Shown here: piece by piece, positions 35,784 to 44,764 of the stretch
Layout: each line of letters begins with the position of its first letter
Numbering within the stretch: position 1 is the first letter of the stretch
Origin: CBDCVY01 sp965223245
GTDB taxonomy: Bacteria > Nitrospinota > Nitrospinia > Nitrospinales > Nitrospinaceae
Length of the DNA: 64,000 bases
Reading direction: 5' to 3'
Assembly: GCA_965223245.1 (NCBI GenBank)
Contig: CBDCVY010000013.1
Span: forward strand, 1,240,001-1,304,000
Program-made: the position numbers and the translations under genes
The notes under the pieces: model-generated
Seen by the model: only the letters and a program-made list of their open reading frames with translations
Databases searched by the model: none
What the model was told of the DNA's origin: nothing

Positions 35784-35800
35784 TACTATTCCTCACTGGA

Positions 35801-36685
35801 TTAATTTTCTAAGAATTTAATAATATTGTTTACAGTGTCTTTAATAGCTTTTCCGGCAACAGAATCAGGGTGCTCCGTATAAAATAATTTTCCCGATCCT
35901 GTTTGTTTCGAAACCCTGGTATCAAAAGGAATACGACCTATAAAAGGAATTCCTTTCTTTTTGGAGAGCTCTTCAACATTTTCTCCTTCGAAAAGTGCTC
36001 CCTCCTCATTACAGTGAGGACAAACATAGGTGGCCATATTCTCTACTAGGCCAATGATGGGAACTCCTAATTCAGTATTTTTAGTAATAGATTTAGAAAC
36101 TATGTGCTGAGAAATTAGGGAAGGAATTGTAATTTCAACTACCCCTCCCAATTCGGGAATCAAATCACGAATATTATCTATTCGATCACTGCCTGGGGGC
36201 ATATCAATTAATAGAAAATCCAACTCATCCCAAACAGTATCCGCAAGTAATTCACGTAGAGCAGTACATTCCATAGTGCTGACCCAAACAGCGCTAGCTT
36301 CTTTTTCCTCAGTCCACATTACCGGGGAATCAGGATTGGGGAGTAACATGTCCATAGACATAATTTTTATGCCATCTGCACCTTGTCCCGGATGAACTCC
36401 CTGTTCGTCAACTTTTAACTTTGTTGAGTTTGAAACTCCCAGTAAATTACCAATACTAGGACCATTCAGGTCTGCGTCCAAAATCCCTACTTTATATCCT
36501 TGAGATACTAAACAAGCTGCTATATTAGCGGTAATTGAGCTTTTTCCAACTCCACCCTTTCCGCTCATTAGCGAAATTTTGTACTTAATTTTATCGAGTC
36601 TATCCCGAAGTTTTTCTCTCTGGCTAACTACCTGTTCTATAATTCCCGAACCGCCATCAGAAGCCAGATCTTCGTAAGATTTCAT
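35801..36685 (-). CDS. Mrp/NBP35-family P-loop ATPase without MIP18 domain
   Basis: 294 residues from the ATG at 36685, which has AAGGAG seven bases upstream (an in-frame TTG at 36700 lies before that site). Deviant Walker A MSGKGGVGKSSITANIAACL, LDADLNGPSIGNLLG, FLLIDMPPGSD and a C-terminal CPHC within ENMATYVCPHCNEEG place it in the Mrp/NBP35 Fe-S carrier family. It lacks the DUF59 domain of the mrp at 33770 and differs clearly in sequence, so it is not a recent copy. It forms a two-gene operon with the PCP_red-domain gene. Confidence 0.9.
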   Translation of the reverse strand: MKSYEDLASDGGSGIIEQVVSQREKLRDRLDKIKYKISLMSGKGGVGKSSITANIAACLVSQGYKVGILDADLNGPSIGNLLGVSNSTKLKVDEQGVHPGQGADGIKIMSMDMLLPNPDSPVMWTEEKEASAVWVSTMECTALRELLADTVWDELDFLLIDMPPGSDRIDNIRDLIPELGGVVEITIPSLISQHIVSKSITKNTELGVPIIGLVENMATYVCPHCNEEGALFEGENVEELSKKKGIPFIGRIPFDTRVSKQTGSGKLFYTEHPDSVAGKAIKDTVNNIIKFLEN

Positions 36686-36801
36686 TGTTAACTCCTTCAA
36701 ACAATCTAAATATTTAAAATAACTTTATCCCTTTATATTTAGGTTTAATCATATATAAAATTCATTTTATTGCAAAGATTTAGTTTTTTTGTTTTAGGGG
36801 C

Positions 36802-36829
36802 TTGCCAGAATTTGAATAGGTTTTATATT
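36802..36829 (+). promoter_or_regulatory. Candidate sigma-70 promoter of a small transcription unit
   Basis: TTGCCA (36802-36807), a 16-base spacer and TATATT (36824-36829). Each box matches the consensus at five of six positions. Start site expected near 36836. Confidence 0.5.
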
Positions 36830-36835
36830 GCTAAA

Positions 36836-37006
36836 TGAAGACGAATTCTTTCCTAAAGGAGATAGCCAAGGAGCATGACTCCACCTGACAATTTAATTAA
36901 AGTAAAAAATTAGATATTCATATATAAATGTGAATAAACAAGAGGCTTTTTCTTGTAATTGATTGAAAAATTCGTTGGATCCTCACCAGCGAATTTTTCC
37001 TTTTCT
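36836..37006 (+). ncRNA. Candidate small RNA or micro-protein transcript
   Basis: Between a good promoter and a strong terminator lies about 170 bases with no annotated gene. Two very short reading frames are present: 36835-36888 (17 codons, MKTNSFLKEIAKEHDST), which would be nearly leaderless, and 36875-36913 (12 codons, MTPPDNLIKVKN), with AAGGAG one base before its ATG, too close to be ideal. Two hairpins precede the terminator (36916-36935 and 36938-36956). The unit could be a small regulatory RNA, a micro-protein gene, or the truA leader. The remaining 37007-37134 stretch shows nothing clear. Confidence 0.35.
36965..37006 (+). terminator. Strong rho-independent terminator without an annotated upstream gene
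   Basis: A 14-bp stem with one G-U pair (36965-36978 with 36986-36999), loop ATCCTCA, followed by CTTTTCT. It points rightward but the nearest upstream gene is on the other strand, so it implies an unannotated plus-strand transcript. Confidence 0.75.
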
Positions 37007-37134
37007 AGGGTTTTAAGTGAAATGATTCTATCCAAATTGATTTAATCCCATCTCTAATAATTTTCCATTCTTTAAATTTTAAATAGTATGATCAGTCCTT
37101 TTAAGACTTTGTAAAAAAGCATTTTAAATTTACT

Positions 37135-37896
37135 ATGCGAAAAATAAAAATTTTACTGGAATATGAGGGGACTCGGTACTGTGGATGGCAATATCAACCT
37201 AATGGATTGTCGATTCAAGAGGTTTTGGAGAAATGTTTAGAAAAAATTACCAAAGTTAAAACGAGGGTTGAAGGTTCGGGAAGGACTGATTCAGGGGTTC
37301 ATGCAAAAGGGCAGGTGGCTCATTTTTTAACTGAATCCAGAATGACAGAATTTCAATTTCAGAAAGCTTTAAATAGTTTATTGCCTCATGATATTGTGGT
37401 CCAACAAGCAAAGGAAGTAGATATGAAGTTTCATTCCAGGAAGTCTGCAACTTCCAAGCTTTATCGCTATACGATTTTAAACCGTGATTACCCATCGGCA
37501 CTACATTATCGCTATTCTAATTATATTGCTTCCCCTCTAAAGTTAAATGCCATGCGCCAAGCCGCCAAAGAATTTTTGGGGAGTAAAGATTTTGCTTCAT
37601 TTCAAGGGGCCGGTTGTGAAGCTAGGAGTACAGTACGGGAAATTTATAAATTTACCATTTCAAAAGAAAATGATTGGATTCAAATCAATATAATTGGGAG
37701 TGGTTTTTTAAAACATATGGTGAGAAATTTGGTTGGAACATTAATTGAAGTCGGACTTGGGAAGTGCGAAGCTCAATCAGTCAGGTCCATTCTTAAGGCA
37801 AGGGATAGAAATAAAGCAGGCCCAACAGCACCCGCCCGGGGATTGTGTTTAGTGAAAGTAAGTTATTCAAAACGAAAAACCTTAAAAAAATCATGA
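37135..37896 (+). CDS. truA: tRNA pseudouridine(38-40) synthase
   Basis: Isomerises U38-U40 in the anticodon stem-loop. 253 residues with ILLEYEGTRYCGWQYQPNG at the N-terminus and the catalytic aspartate D52 in GSGRTDSGVHAKGQ. The C-terminus has GSGFLKHMVRNLVGTLIEVG. This is the usual length and motif set. It begins after a long intergenic region and is followed by leuB after 78 bases. No ribosome binding site stands out before the ATG. Confidence 0.96.
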   Translation: MRKIKILLEYEGTRYCGWQYQPNGLSIQEVLEKCLEKITKVKTRVEGSGRTDSGVHAKGQVAHFLTESRMTEFQFQKALNSLLPHDIVVQQAKEVDMKFHSRKSATSKLYRYTILNRDYPSALHYRYSNYIASPLKLNAMRQAAKEFLGSKDFASFQGAGCEARSTVREIYKFTISKENDWIQINIIGSGFLKHMVRNLVGTLIEVGLGKCEAQSVRSILKARDRNKAGPTAPARGLCLVKVSYSKRKTLKKS

Positions 37897-37974
37897 AGTC
37901 TCTGATTCCTTCAAGATAATTGCTGTATAATATCGCCTCCCAAATTTGTTAACTAAGTTAAAGAAAATCATATT

Positions 37975-39063
37975 ATGAAAAACGAATATTCTATTGTTGT
38001 ATTACCTGGAGATGGGATTGGTCCCGAGGTCATCCGAGAAGCTCAAAAAATAATAAAAGTTATTGAATCTAAGCTCAATCTGAAAATTAATGCCGAGGAG
38101 AAGCTTGTTGGTGGAGCGGGTTATGATGCTACGGGTCATCCTTTGCCTGATGAAACGCTTCAATCGGCAAAACAAGCAGATGCGGTTTTGTTAGGTGCCG
38201 TTGGTGGACCTAAATGGGAGACCATTGATTTTTCATTAAGGCCAGAAAGAGCTTTGCTCGGTTTGAGATCTCAATTAGGGTTATTTGCCAATCTTCGTCC
38301 GGCAAAGATTTTTCAAGCTTTGGCTCATGCTTCCACATTAAAGCCTGAGGTAGTTGAAGGGCTAGATATTTTAGTTGTAAGAGAACTTACTGGAGGAATT
38401 TATTTTGGTGAGCCCAGAGGAGTGGAAACCTTAAGTGATGGTTCAAAAAAAGGGATAAATACTTTAGTCTATACACAATCAGAAATTGAAAGAATTGCAA
38501 AGGTTGCATTTGACGTTGCTAGAAAACGAAGCAATAAAGTATGTTCGATCGACAAAGCTAATGTATTGGAATGTACCGGATTTTGGCGTGAGGTGGTAAC
38601 AGAGGTTCATAAGGACTTTAGTGATATCGAACTAAGTCATATGTATGTTGATAATTGCGCTATGCAGTTAGTGAGATGGCCAAAACAATTTGACGTGATT
38701 CTTACCACAAATATGTTTGGAGATATATTGAGTGATCAAGCCTCCATGTTGACAGGATCAATTGGAATGCTGCCTTCTGCTAGTTTGGGCGGAAATACTG
38801 CCATGTATGAGCCTATCCATGGCAGTGCTCCGGATATTGCCGGAAAGGATATTGCCAATCCATTAGCTACAATCCTTTCGGTTGGCATGATGTTTAAATA
38901 TTCTTTTGACCGAGAAGAAGTGAACTCGGCCATTGAGTCAGTAGTGGAATCTGTTTTAGAGGATGGCTATCGAACCAAAGATATTATGTCTGATGGAATG
39001 AATGAAATTGGTTGCGCTGCCATGGGTGATAAAGTTGCGGAAGCTTTGGAGAAAAATCTTTAA
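37975..39063 (+). CDS. leuB: 3-Isopropylmalate dehydrogenase
   Basis: NAD-dependent oxidative decarboxylation in leucine synthesis. 362 residues with VVLPGDGIGPEVI, AVGGPKWE, RPERALLGLR, VVRELTGGIYFGEPRG (the ELTGGIYFG motif separates LeuB from isocitrate dehydrogenase), NMFGDILSD and EPIHGSAPDIAGK. The stop codon shares one base with the asd start (TAATG), so the two are co-translated. leuC and leuD are not in the window. Confidence 0.97.
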   Translation: MKNEYSIVVLPGDGIGPEVIREAQKIIKVIESKLNLKINAEEKLVGGAGYDATGHPLPDETLQSAKQADAVLLGAVGGPKWETIDFSLRPERALLGLRSQLGLFANLRPAKIFQALAHASTLKPEVVEGLDILVVRELTGGIYFGEPRGVETLSDGSKKGINTLVYTQSEIERIAKVAFDVARKRSNKVCSIDKANVLECTGFWREVVTEVHKDFSDIELSHMYVDNCAMQLVRWPKQFDVILTTNMFGDILSDQASMLTGSIGMLPSASLGGNTAMYEPIHGSAPDIAGKDIANPLATILSVGMMFKYSFDREEVNSAIESVVESVLEDGYRTKDIMSDGMNEIGCAAMGDKVAEALEKNL

Positions 39064-40070
39064 TGGAAAAGAAATCAAATTATAACGTAGCTGTTGTTGG
39101 GGCCAGTGGGGCAGTGGGAAGAACAATGATTTCCATTTTAGAGGAAAGAAACTTTCCTATTGGGGACCTAAAGCTACTGGCTTCCAAAAGATCGGCAGGG
39201 TCAAAACTTACATTTAAAGACCGGCAGTTTGTTGTAGAAGAACTCAAAGAATCTTCTTTTGAGAATGTAGATATTGCTTTGTTTTCAGCTGGAGCCACCA
39301 TTAGCCGTGAATTTGCCCCTATTGCGGTTAAATCTGGTTGTATAGTTATTGATAACAGTAGTGCCTTTCGAATGGATGAAAATATTCCTTTGGTTGTGCC
39401 GGAGGTCAATCCACATGCCATAGGTAAAAATCCGGAAATTATAGCTAACCCAAATTGCTCCACAATTCAAATGGTGGTAGCCCTCAAACCCATTCATGAT
39501 AATTATCATATCAATCGGGTTGTGGTTTCTACGTACCAATCGGTTTCAGGCTCTGGTCAAAAGGCTGTAGATGAATTAAAGAGCCAGACTTCGGACGTTT
39601 TAAGTGAGAGGGAAATAGAAACTAAGGTTTATCCTCATCAAATAGCATTCAATTGTTTACCTCATATTGATGTATTCTTGGAAAATGGATACACCAAGGA
39701 AGAAATGAAAATGGTAAACGAAACGCGAAAAATTTTAGAGGATGATGGCATTGCCGTTTCGCCTACAACTGTTCGGGTACCGGTATTTTATTCACATTCT
39801 GAAGCGATTAATGTTGAAGCCGATAAGGAAATAAACGTGGAAGAATTAAAAAATCTTTTATCAAAATCTAAAGGAATTTGCTTGCTGGATAATCCCGCAA
39901 ATATTGAATATCCACTGGCCACCGAAGGGTCAGGTAAGGATGAGGTGTTCGTTGGACGAGTAAGATGCGATTTAAATAATCCCAAAGCCGTTAATCTTTG
40001 GGTAGTTGCAGATAATCTCAGGAAGGGGGCGGCACTCAATGCTGTCCAAATTGCTGAATTGCTAATCTGA
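39063..40070 (+). CDS. asd: Aspartate-semialdehyde dehydrogenase
   Basis: Reduces aspartyl phosphate to aspartate semialdehyde for lysine, methionine and threonine. 335 residues with the nucleotide site VVGASGAVGRTMISIL, the catalytic cysteine in NPNCSTIQMVVALKPI near residue 130, TYQSVSGSGQKAVDEL, and the later VPVFYSHSEAINVE. The leuB-asd order occurs in many bacteria. One-base overlap with leuB. Confidence 0.97.
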   Translation: MEKKSNYNVAVVGASGAVGRTMISILEERNFPIGDLKLLASKRSAGSKLTFKDRQFVVEELKESSFENVDIALFSAGATISREFAPIAVKSGCIVIDNSSAFRMDENIPLVVPEVNPHAIGKNPEIIANPNCSTIQMVVALKPIHDNYHINRVVVSTYQSVSGSGQKAVDELKSQTSDVLSEREIETKVYPHQIAFNCLPHIDVFLENGYTKEEMKMVNETRKILEDDGIAVSPTTVRVPVFYSHSEAINVEADKEINVEELKNLLSKSKGICLLDNPANIEYPLATEGSGKDEVFVGRVRCDLNNPKAVNLWVVADNLRKGAALNAVQIAELLI

Positions 40071-40210
40071 TAAAAACTACTTATCCTAAATACGGAAGAC
40101 GGGGTTTTTAAATTATTTGAGCCAACCTCTTCTTTACAAAAGCTTTAAATGATATAAAATTAATTATTTACTGGTATTTTCCCTGATTTTTTTTCCTAGG
40201 AAAACTGCAA

Positions 40211-42490
40211 ATGGTCGATGACTCTTCAACAAACCAACCCGACGAAATAGAACCTGAAAAGGATCTTAACGATCCTTCTTCGTTTGATCTCAATCAATTT
40301 AGAGAGTTAATAGTTGTTGCCAGCCAAGAACGAAAAAACCTTCAACTTTTAGTCGAGTACTTTGACAATCAAACCCAAAAGTTGGAGGAGAAGCAAGAAT
40401 TATTTGAGCAGTTCAGTCGTCAATTCCCCGAGACATTAGAGAAATTTCAATCCATAAACGAAAACGTAGGTGACCTTAAAGATATTGAGAATCGCGTGCG
40501 AGATTTCCAAAAAGTTTCTAAGGAATTGGAATCAAGTTATCAGGAATTAAAGCGGGAATTGGATAATCTTCATATGTTAAGTGAGCATGTGGATCAAAAA
40601 ACTAAAGCTCTTGGTCAACAGCGAGGATTGGTAGAAAAGGCTAATGAAGATGCAGGTAGATTAAATGTCCTGGTTTGGGACATGGAATCTAAAATTAAAA
40701 AGCTCAAAGAGGAAAACAAATTAATAAAAAATACAGATCGAAATGTCAACAGGCTGGAGTACATGTTAGAGGGAATTAGCAAACAAGTGGAAGAGGTTGC
40801 TAGTTTTAAAGATATGATGAAATCCAGTAGCAAAAATGTTGATGAAATGAAAAGTGTAATTAATGAACTGGAATCTAAGTTAGAAAATCTTAGTCAAGAA
40901 AAAGAATTCTTAGAAAACTATGCAAAAGATACTCATGACTTAAAGGAAACTTTAGATAATGTTCAGACGGATGCCGAAAAAATTCTTGGGCAAAATCAAA
41001 TGGTTCAGGAAACATATGAGACTGTCCGGAAACTAATGCAAGATATTAAAGACTTAAAAATTGAATCGAAAAATATTTCTGTCAAAAATGAAATGATTCG
41101 AAGTATTAGTGGCCGTCTGCGTGACTTAGACGGTATGGCCGTAGATGTAGAGAACAAAATTTCTAAAATACGAGATGACGGTAATATGATTCAAAGGACC
41201 GAAGAGAAAATCAATCGGCTGAATACCTTTCTCATTGATAACTTAAGTAACAAAATGAATATACTTAAGGAAGAGATGAAAAATATTGAATCGGCAAATG
41301 ACAAAATGAGCCGATTTAATGTGATTGCAGGTGAAGCGGAAGAGAAGGTCAAACGATTTCAAGAAGAAATTAAAAAAGCTGATCGTGTATCAGAGTTGCT
41401 CATAAAAAATCAGGAATTAATGGAGAATACCCGGCTGCAGATGGAAGAAATTTCTCGTCGGCAGCAATTGGTGGACCAGGTTGATAAAAAGATAAATGAT
41501 CTAAGTTCTACCGTCATAAGCCTTGATGTGAAAATGGAATCGCAAATGCAACGAAAGGCTTTAATTGAAAAGTTAGAAAAAAAAGTTGATGGATTAGATT
41601 TTTTTATTGAGGAAGCGAACCTAAAGATTAACAAAGTTTCTAAAAAAATAGATTATTTAGAGAAGGTGGAAGAAAAGCTTAATAATCTGGATAAAATGAC
41701 GGAAGAAATTGATAACAAAATGCTTGATATGACCAAGCAAAATGCGGCTATTGATGATCAAGAACGCCGTATGGGAAGTTTGAATTCAAAACTTGGTTTA
41801 TTGGAAGTTGAGTTAGTATCAAAAATTAAAGACCTGGAAGATTCCAAGCAAGAAATATCCAATATTGAAGGAGTTCGCGATGACCTTGGGCAGATATTGG
41901 AAAATTTTGAGAAAAAGTTTCAATCGATGAAAAAAGAGGAAGAGACTGTCGGTAAAACTGAAGAGCGATTAAAAGAGATTGATCGAATTTTTAACGATTT
42001 GAAAATGCGACAGGAAATTCTTGAAGATAAAGAAGAAAATATCACGCATGCCGAGAAAAAAATACAGTATTTAGAAACTCTCGTATCAAATGTGGAAGAT
42101 AAAATAGATAAGATTGATAGAAGTCAAAGTAAAATTCAAAAAACTCAGTCGGCTGTTAATGAACTGGAGGGTTCAATAAGTAAATTAACATCTGAAAAAA
42201 ATCGGGTGGCTAAAGAACAGGAATATCTGGGAAAAGTTTCATTTAAGATTGAAAAACTAACATCAATATTTGAAAGTGCTGAAGCCCAAATCGAGGCTTT
42301 AGATAGTAAAATAAGCCAATTAGAACAAGCAGAAAAGCGAATGAATGCTTTGACCATAGTTTCCGAAGACATCAATGTGAAAATTCAAACCATCAAAAAA
42401 GAATCTGACTTTATTGATAATTTGGGGCAGCAAATTGCTGAATTGAAATTTCTATTGAAGGAAATTGATAGTCGAAAAAAAGAAAACTAA
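40211..42490 (+). CDS. Long coiled-coil protein built from an exact 31-residue repeat
   Basis: 759 residues, rich in Lys, Glu, Asn and Ser, without signal peptide, membrane segment or globular domain. After a 25-residue acidic head, the rest can be cut into 31-residue units that each begin with xL(D/N/K), have hydrophobic residues near positions 2, 5-6, 9, 13, 16, 23 and 30, and usually end in K-hydrophobic-N/D. I count 23 full units plus a partial last one. The only length changes are +1 in the unit starting at residue 336 and +4 in the one starting at 523. Thirty-one is four heptads plus three residues. TAGGAA lies about nine bases before the ATG. A cytoskeletal or scaffold role is possible but not shown. 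Confidence 0.85.
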   Translation: MVDDSSTNQPDEIEPEKDLNDPSSFDLNQFRELIVVASQERKNLQLLVEYFDNQTQKLEEKQELFEQFSRQFPETLEKFQSINENVGDLKDIENRVRDFQKVSKELESSYQELKRELDNLHMLSEHVDQKTKALGQQRGLVEKANEDAGRLNVLVWDMESKIKKLKEENKLIKNTDRNVNRLEYMLEGISKQVEEVASFKDMMKSSSKNVDEMKSVINELESKLENLSQEKEFLENYAKDTHDLKETLDNVQTDAEKILGQNQMVQETYETVRKLMQDIKDLKIESKNISVKNEMIRSISGRLRDLDGMAVDVENKISKIRDDGNMIQRTEEKINRLNTFLIDNLSNKMNILKEEMKNIESANDKMSRFNVIAGEAEEKVKRFQEEIKKADRVSELLIKNQELMENTRLQMEEISRRQQLVDQVDKKINDLSSTVISLDVKMESQMQRKALIEKLEKKVDGLDFFIEEANLKINKVSKKIDYLEKVEEKLNNLDKMTEEIDNKMLDMTKQNAAIDDQERRMGSLNSKLGLLEVELVSKIKDLEDSKQEISNIEGVRDDLGQILENFEKKFQSMKKEEETVGKTEERLKEIDRIFNDLKMRQEILEDKEENITHAEKKIQYLETLVSNVEDKIDKIDRSQSKIQKTQSAVNELEGSISKLTSEKNRVAKEQEYLGKVSFKIEKLTSIFESAEAQIEALDSKISQLEQAEKRMNALTIVSEDINVKIQTIKKESDFIDNLGQQIAELKFLLKEIDSRKKEN

Positions 42491-42602
42491 TTGGTCGAAG
42501 CAAATAGAATCTACATTTTTCCCTTCCTATGAATATCTATTAAATTCCCACCTGTAACAAAAATTCCAACTAAACATTTTACCCAAATCTGGAGGTTCTA
42601 CC

Positions 42603-43460
42603 ATGGCAAATAAAATATTAGGCGTGATCGGTGGAAGCGGTCTCTATAGTATGAAAGATTTAAAAGTAATTGAAGAGCAGTCTATAGAAACTCCATTTGG
42701 ACTTCCTTCAGATAAAATTGTGATTGGGGAAATCCAAAATACACGACTGGCTTTTTTACCACGCCACGGAGTGGGACATCGCATTTCTCCTTCCGAAATA
42801 AATTACCGTGCAAATATTTATGCAATGAAAAGTTTAGGTGTTGAAAGAATTATAAGCGTGAGTGCTGTCGGAAGTATGAAGGAAGAAATCGTACCGGGAC
42901 ACATAGTGATTCCCGATCAATTCATTGATAGGACATTTCGCCGAGCAAGTACTTTTTTTACAAATGGGATTGTGGGTCATGTAAGTTTAGCAGAACCGAT
43001 ATGTATGGAAGCACATAAGCATGTTACAAAATCAGCTCAGGAAGCTGGCGCTACAGTCCATCCCAAGGGAACATATATTTGTATTGAAGGCCCACAATTC
43101 TCTACTCGTGGAGAGTCGTTGGTTTACCGAAGCTGGGGAGTGGAGGTGATTGGTATGACCAACGTCACCGAAGCGAAACTCGCGCGCGAAGCGGGCCTTT
43201 GTTATGTTACTATTGCCCTGGCCACAGACTATGATTGCTGGCATGTAGAAGAGGAGCCGGTGACTTTAGAAGCAGTTATGGAAATTATGCATAATAATGT
43301 AGAATTGGCTCAGAAAATTTTAAAACAATTGATTCAAGGACCCATACTAGATAGAAGTTGTACCTGTGGAGAAGCCGCAAAAAATTCTATCGTTACAGAC
43401 CGGAATCGGATTCCTCAGTCAGTAAAAAATGATCTCGAACTCTTGCTAGGACCGTTATGA
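42603..43460 (+). CDS. mtnP: S-methyl-5'-thioadenosine phosphorylase
   Basis: Phosphorolysis of methylthioadenosine to adenine and methylthioribose-1-phosphate in methionine salvage. 285 residues with GVIGGSGLYSM, FLPRHGVGHRISPSEINYRA, SAVGSMKEEIVPGHIVIPDQ (shown in shorter pieces: SAVGSM, PGHIVIPDQ) and GMTNVTEAKLAREAGLCY. GGAGG lies at good distance before the ATG. The stop overlaps the hemL start (ATGA). The trimeric MTAP family also includes purine nucleoside phosphorylases of similar sequence, so the substrate is likely but not certain. Confidence 0.92.
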   Translation: MANKILGVIGGSGLYSMKDLKVIEEQSIETPFGLPSDKIVIGEIQNTRLAFLPRHGVGHRISPSEINYRANIYAMKSLGVERIISVSAVGSMKEEIVPGHIVIPDQFIDRTFRRASTFFTNGIVGHVSLAEPICMEAHKHVTKSAQEAGATVHPKGTYICIEGPQFSTRGESLVYRSWGVEVIGMTNVTEAKLAREAGLCYVTIALATDYDCWHVEEEPVTLEAVMEIMHNNVELAQKILKQLIQGPILDRSCTCGEAAKNSIVTDRNRIPQSVKNDLELLLGPL

Positions 43461-44746
43461 ACCGTAAGAAATCTGAAGAACTATTTAAGACAGCAAAACA
43501 ATTTATTCCAGGAGGTGTGAACAGCCCGGTCCGTGCTTTTAAAGCAGTAGGCGGAAACCCTCTTTTTATTGAAAAAGCTTCAGGCTCCAGAATAATTGAT
43601 GTTGATGGTAATGAGTTTATTGACTATGTGGGGTCATGGGGCCCTTTGATTTTTGGACATTCCCATCCCAAAATTGTTGAAGCAATAACTCATTATGCCC
43701 AGTTGGGAACCAGTTTTGGGGCTCCCACCGAATTAGAAATTACTTTAGCAAAAAAAGTGGTAGGTGCGATTCCCTCTATCGAAACCGTTCGTATGGTAAG
43801 TTCCGGGACTGAGGCTGTCATGAGTGCCATTCGTTTGGCTCGTGGGTTTACGGGAAGGGATAAAATTGTAAAATTTGAAGGCTGTTATCATGGCCACGGC
43901 GATAGCTTATTGGTAAAAGCAGGATCGGGGCTTTTGTCTTTAGGAATCCCGGATTGCCCGGGCATTGTAGAAGACCTGGCAAAAAACACTTTGACGCTTC
44001 CCTATAATGGGTCAACAGAGGTTCAGGAGTTGTTTGAAAAAGAAGGCGAGAATATTGCCTGCCTTATTGTGGAACCAGTGGGTGGAAATATGGGAGTGGT
44101 TCCTCCACAATCAGGATTCCTGGAGTTGTTAAGGGAGGTTACAAAAAAGTATGGTTCTATTTTAATATTTGATGAGGTTATCACTGGGTTTAGAGTTTTA
44201 TTGGGAGGGGCTCAAAAGCTATTCAACGTTTCTCCGGATTTAACTTGCTTGGGTAAAATCATTGGTGGCGGATTGCCAGTGGGAGCCTATGGAGGCAAGA
44301 AAGAAATAATGGATCATATCGCCCCGACCGGATCAGTTTATCAAGCTGGAACCTTATCCGGAAACCCTTTAGCGATGGCCGCTGGTAATACGATGCTGGA
44401 TCTCTTATCACAACCGGGTGTTTATGAAAACTTGGATGAAAAAAGTGATGCCTTGTGTAAAGGGTTTCAGACTAACGTCAAAGAGCTTGGCGTTAAGGCA
44501 ACATTTACTCGGATTGGTTCAATGTTTTCCATGTTTTTTACTGATCAATCCATTGTAGATTTTCAATCAGTTAAAACAGCGGATTTAGAATTTTTTGGCC
44601 GATATTTTAATGCGATGTTGGAAGAGGGAGTCTATATAGCTCCTTCACAATTTGAAGCTGGGTTTATGTCAACTGTTCATTCTGAAGAAGATATTCAAAA
44701 AACCATTGAAGCTAATTTTAAAGCTTTAAAAAAAGCAAAAGGTTAA
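43457..44746 (+). CDS. hemL: Glutamate-1-semialdehyde 2,1-aminomutase
   Basis: PLP enzyme that makes 5-aminolevulinate for tetrapyrroles (C5 pathway). 429 residues with FIPGGVNSPVRAFKAVGG, YVGSWGPLIFGHSHP, VSSGTEAVMSAIRLARG, GCYHGHGDSLLVKAGSG, the acidic PLP motif ILIFDEVITGFRV and the PLP lysine in CLGKIIGGGLPVGAYGG. Standard length. Four-base overlap with mtnP upstream and 18 bases before eno. Consistent with the haem demand of the cytochromes nearby. Confidence 0.97.
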   Translation: MNRKKSEELFKTAKQFIPGGVNSPVRAFKAVGGNPLFIEKASGSRIIDVDGNEFIDYVGSWGPLIFGHSHPKIVEAITHYAQLGTSFGAPTELEITLAKKVVGAIPSIETVRMVSSGTEAVMSAIRLARGFTGRDKIVKFEGCYHGHGDSLLVKAGSGLLSLGIPDCPGIVEDLAKNTLTLPYNGSTEVQELFEKEGENIACLIVEPVGGNMGVVPPQSGFLELLREVTKKYGSILIFDEVITGFRVLLGGAQKLFNVSPDLTCLGKIIGGGLPVGAYGGKKEIMDHIAPTGSVYQAGTLSGNPLAMAAGNTMLDLLSQPGVYENLDEKSDALCKGFQTNVKELGVKATFTRIGSMFSMFFTDQSIVDFQSVKTADLEFFGRYFNAMLEEGVYIAPSQFEAGFMSTVHSEEDIQKTIEANFKALKKAKG

Positions 44747-44764
44747 CTGTTAAAAGGATAATTC

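Noticed and set aside
43150..43200. Locally GC-rich patch in mtnP
   Set aside because: It codes for the conserved TNVTEAKLAREAG stretch; codon choice in a conserved motif explains it and no transfer needs to be invoked.
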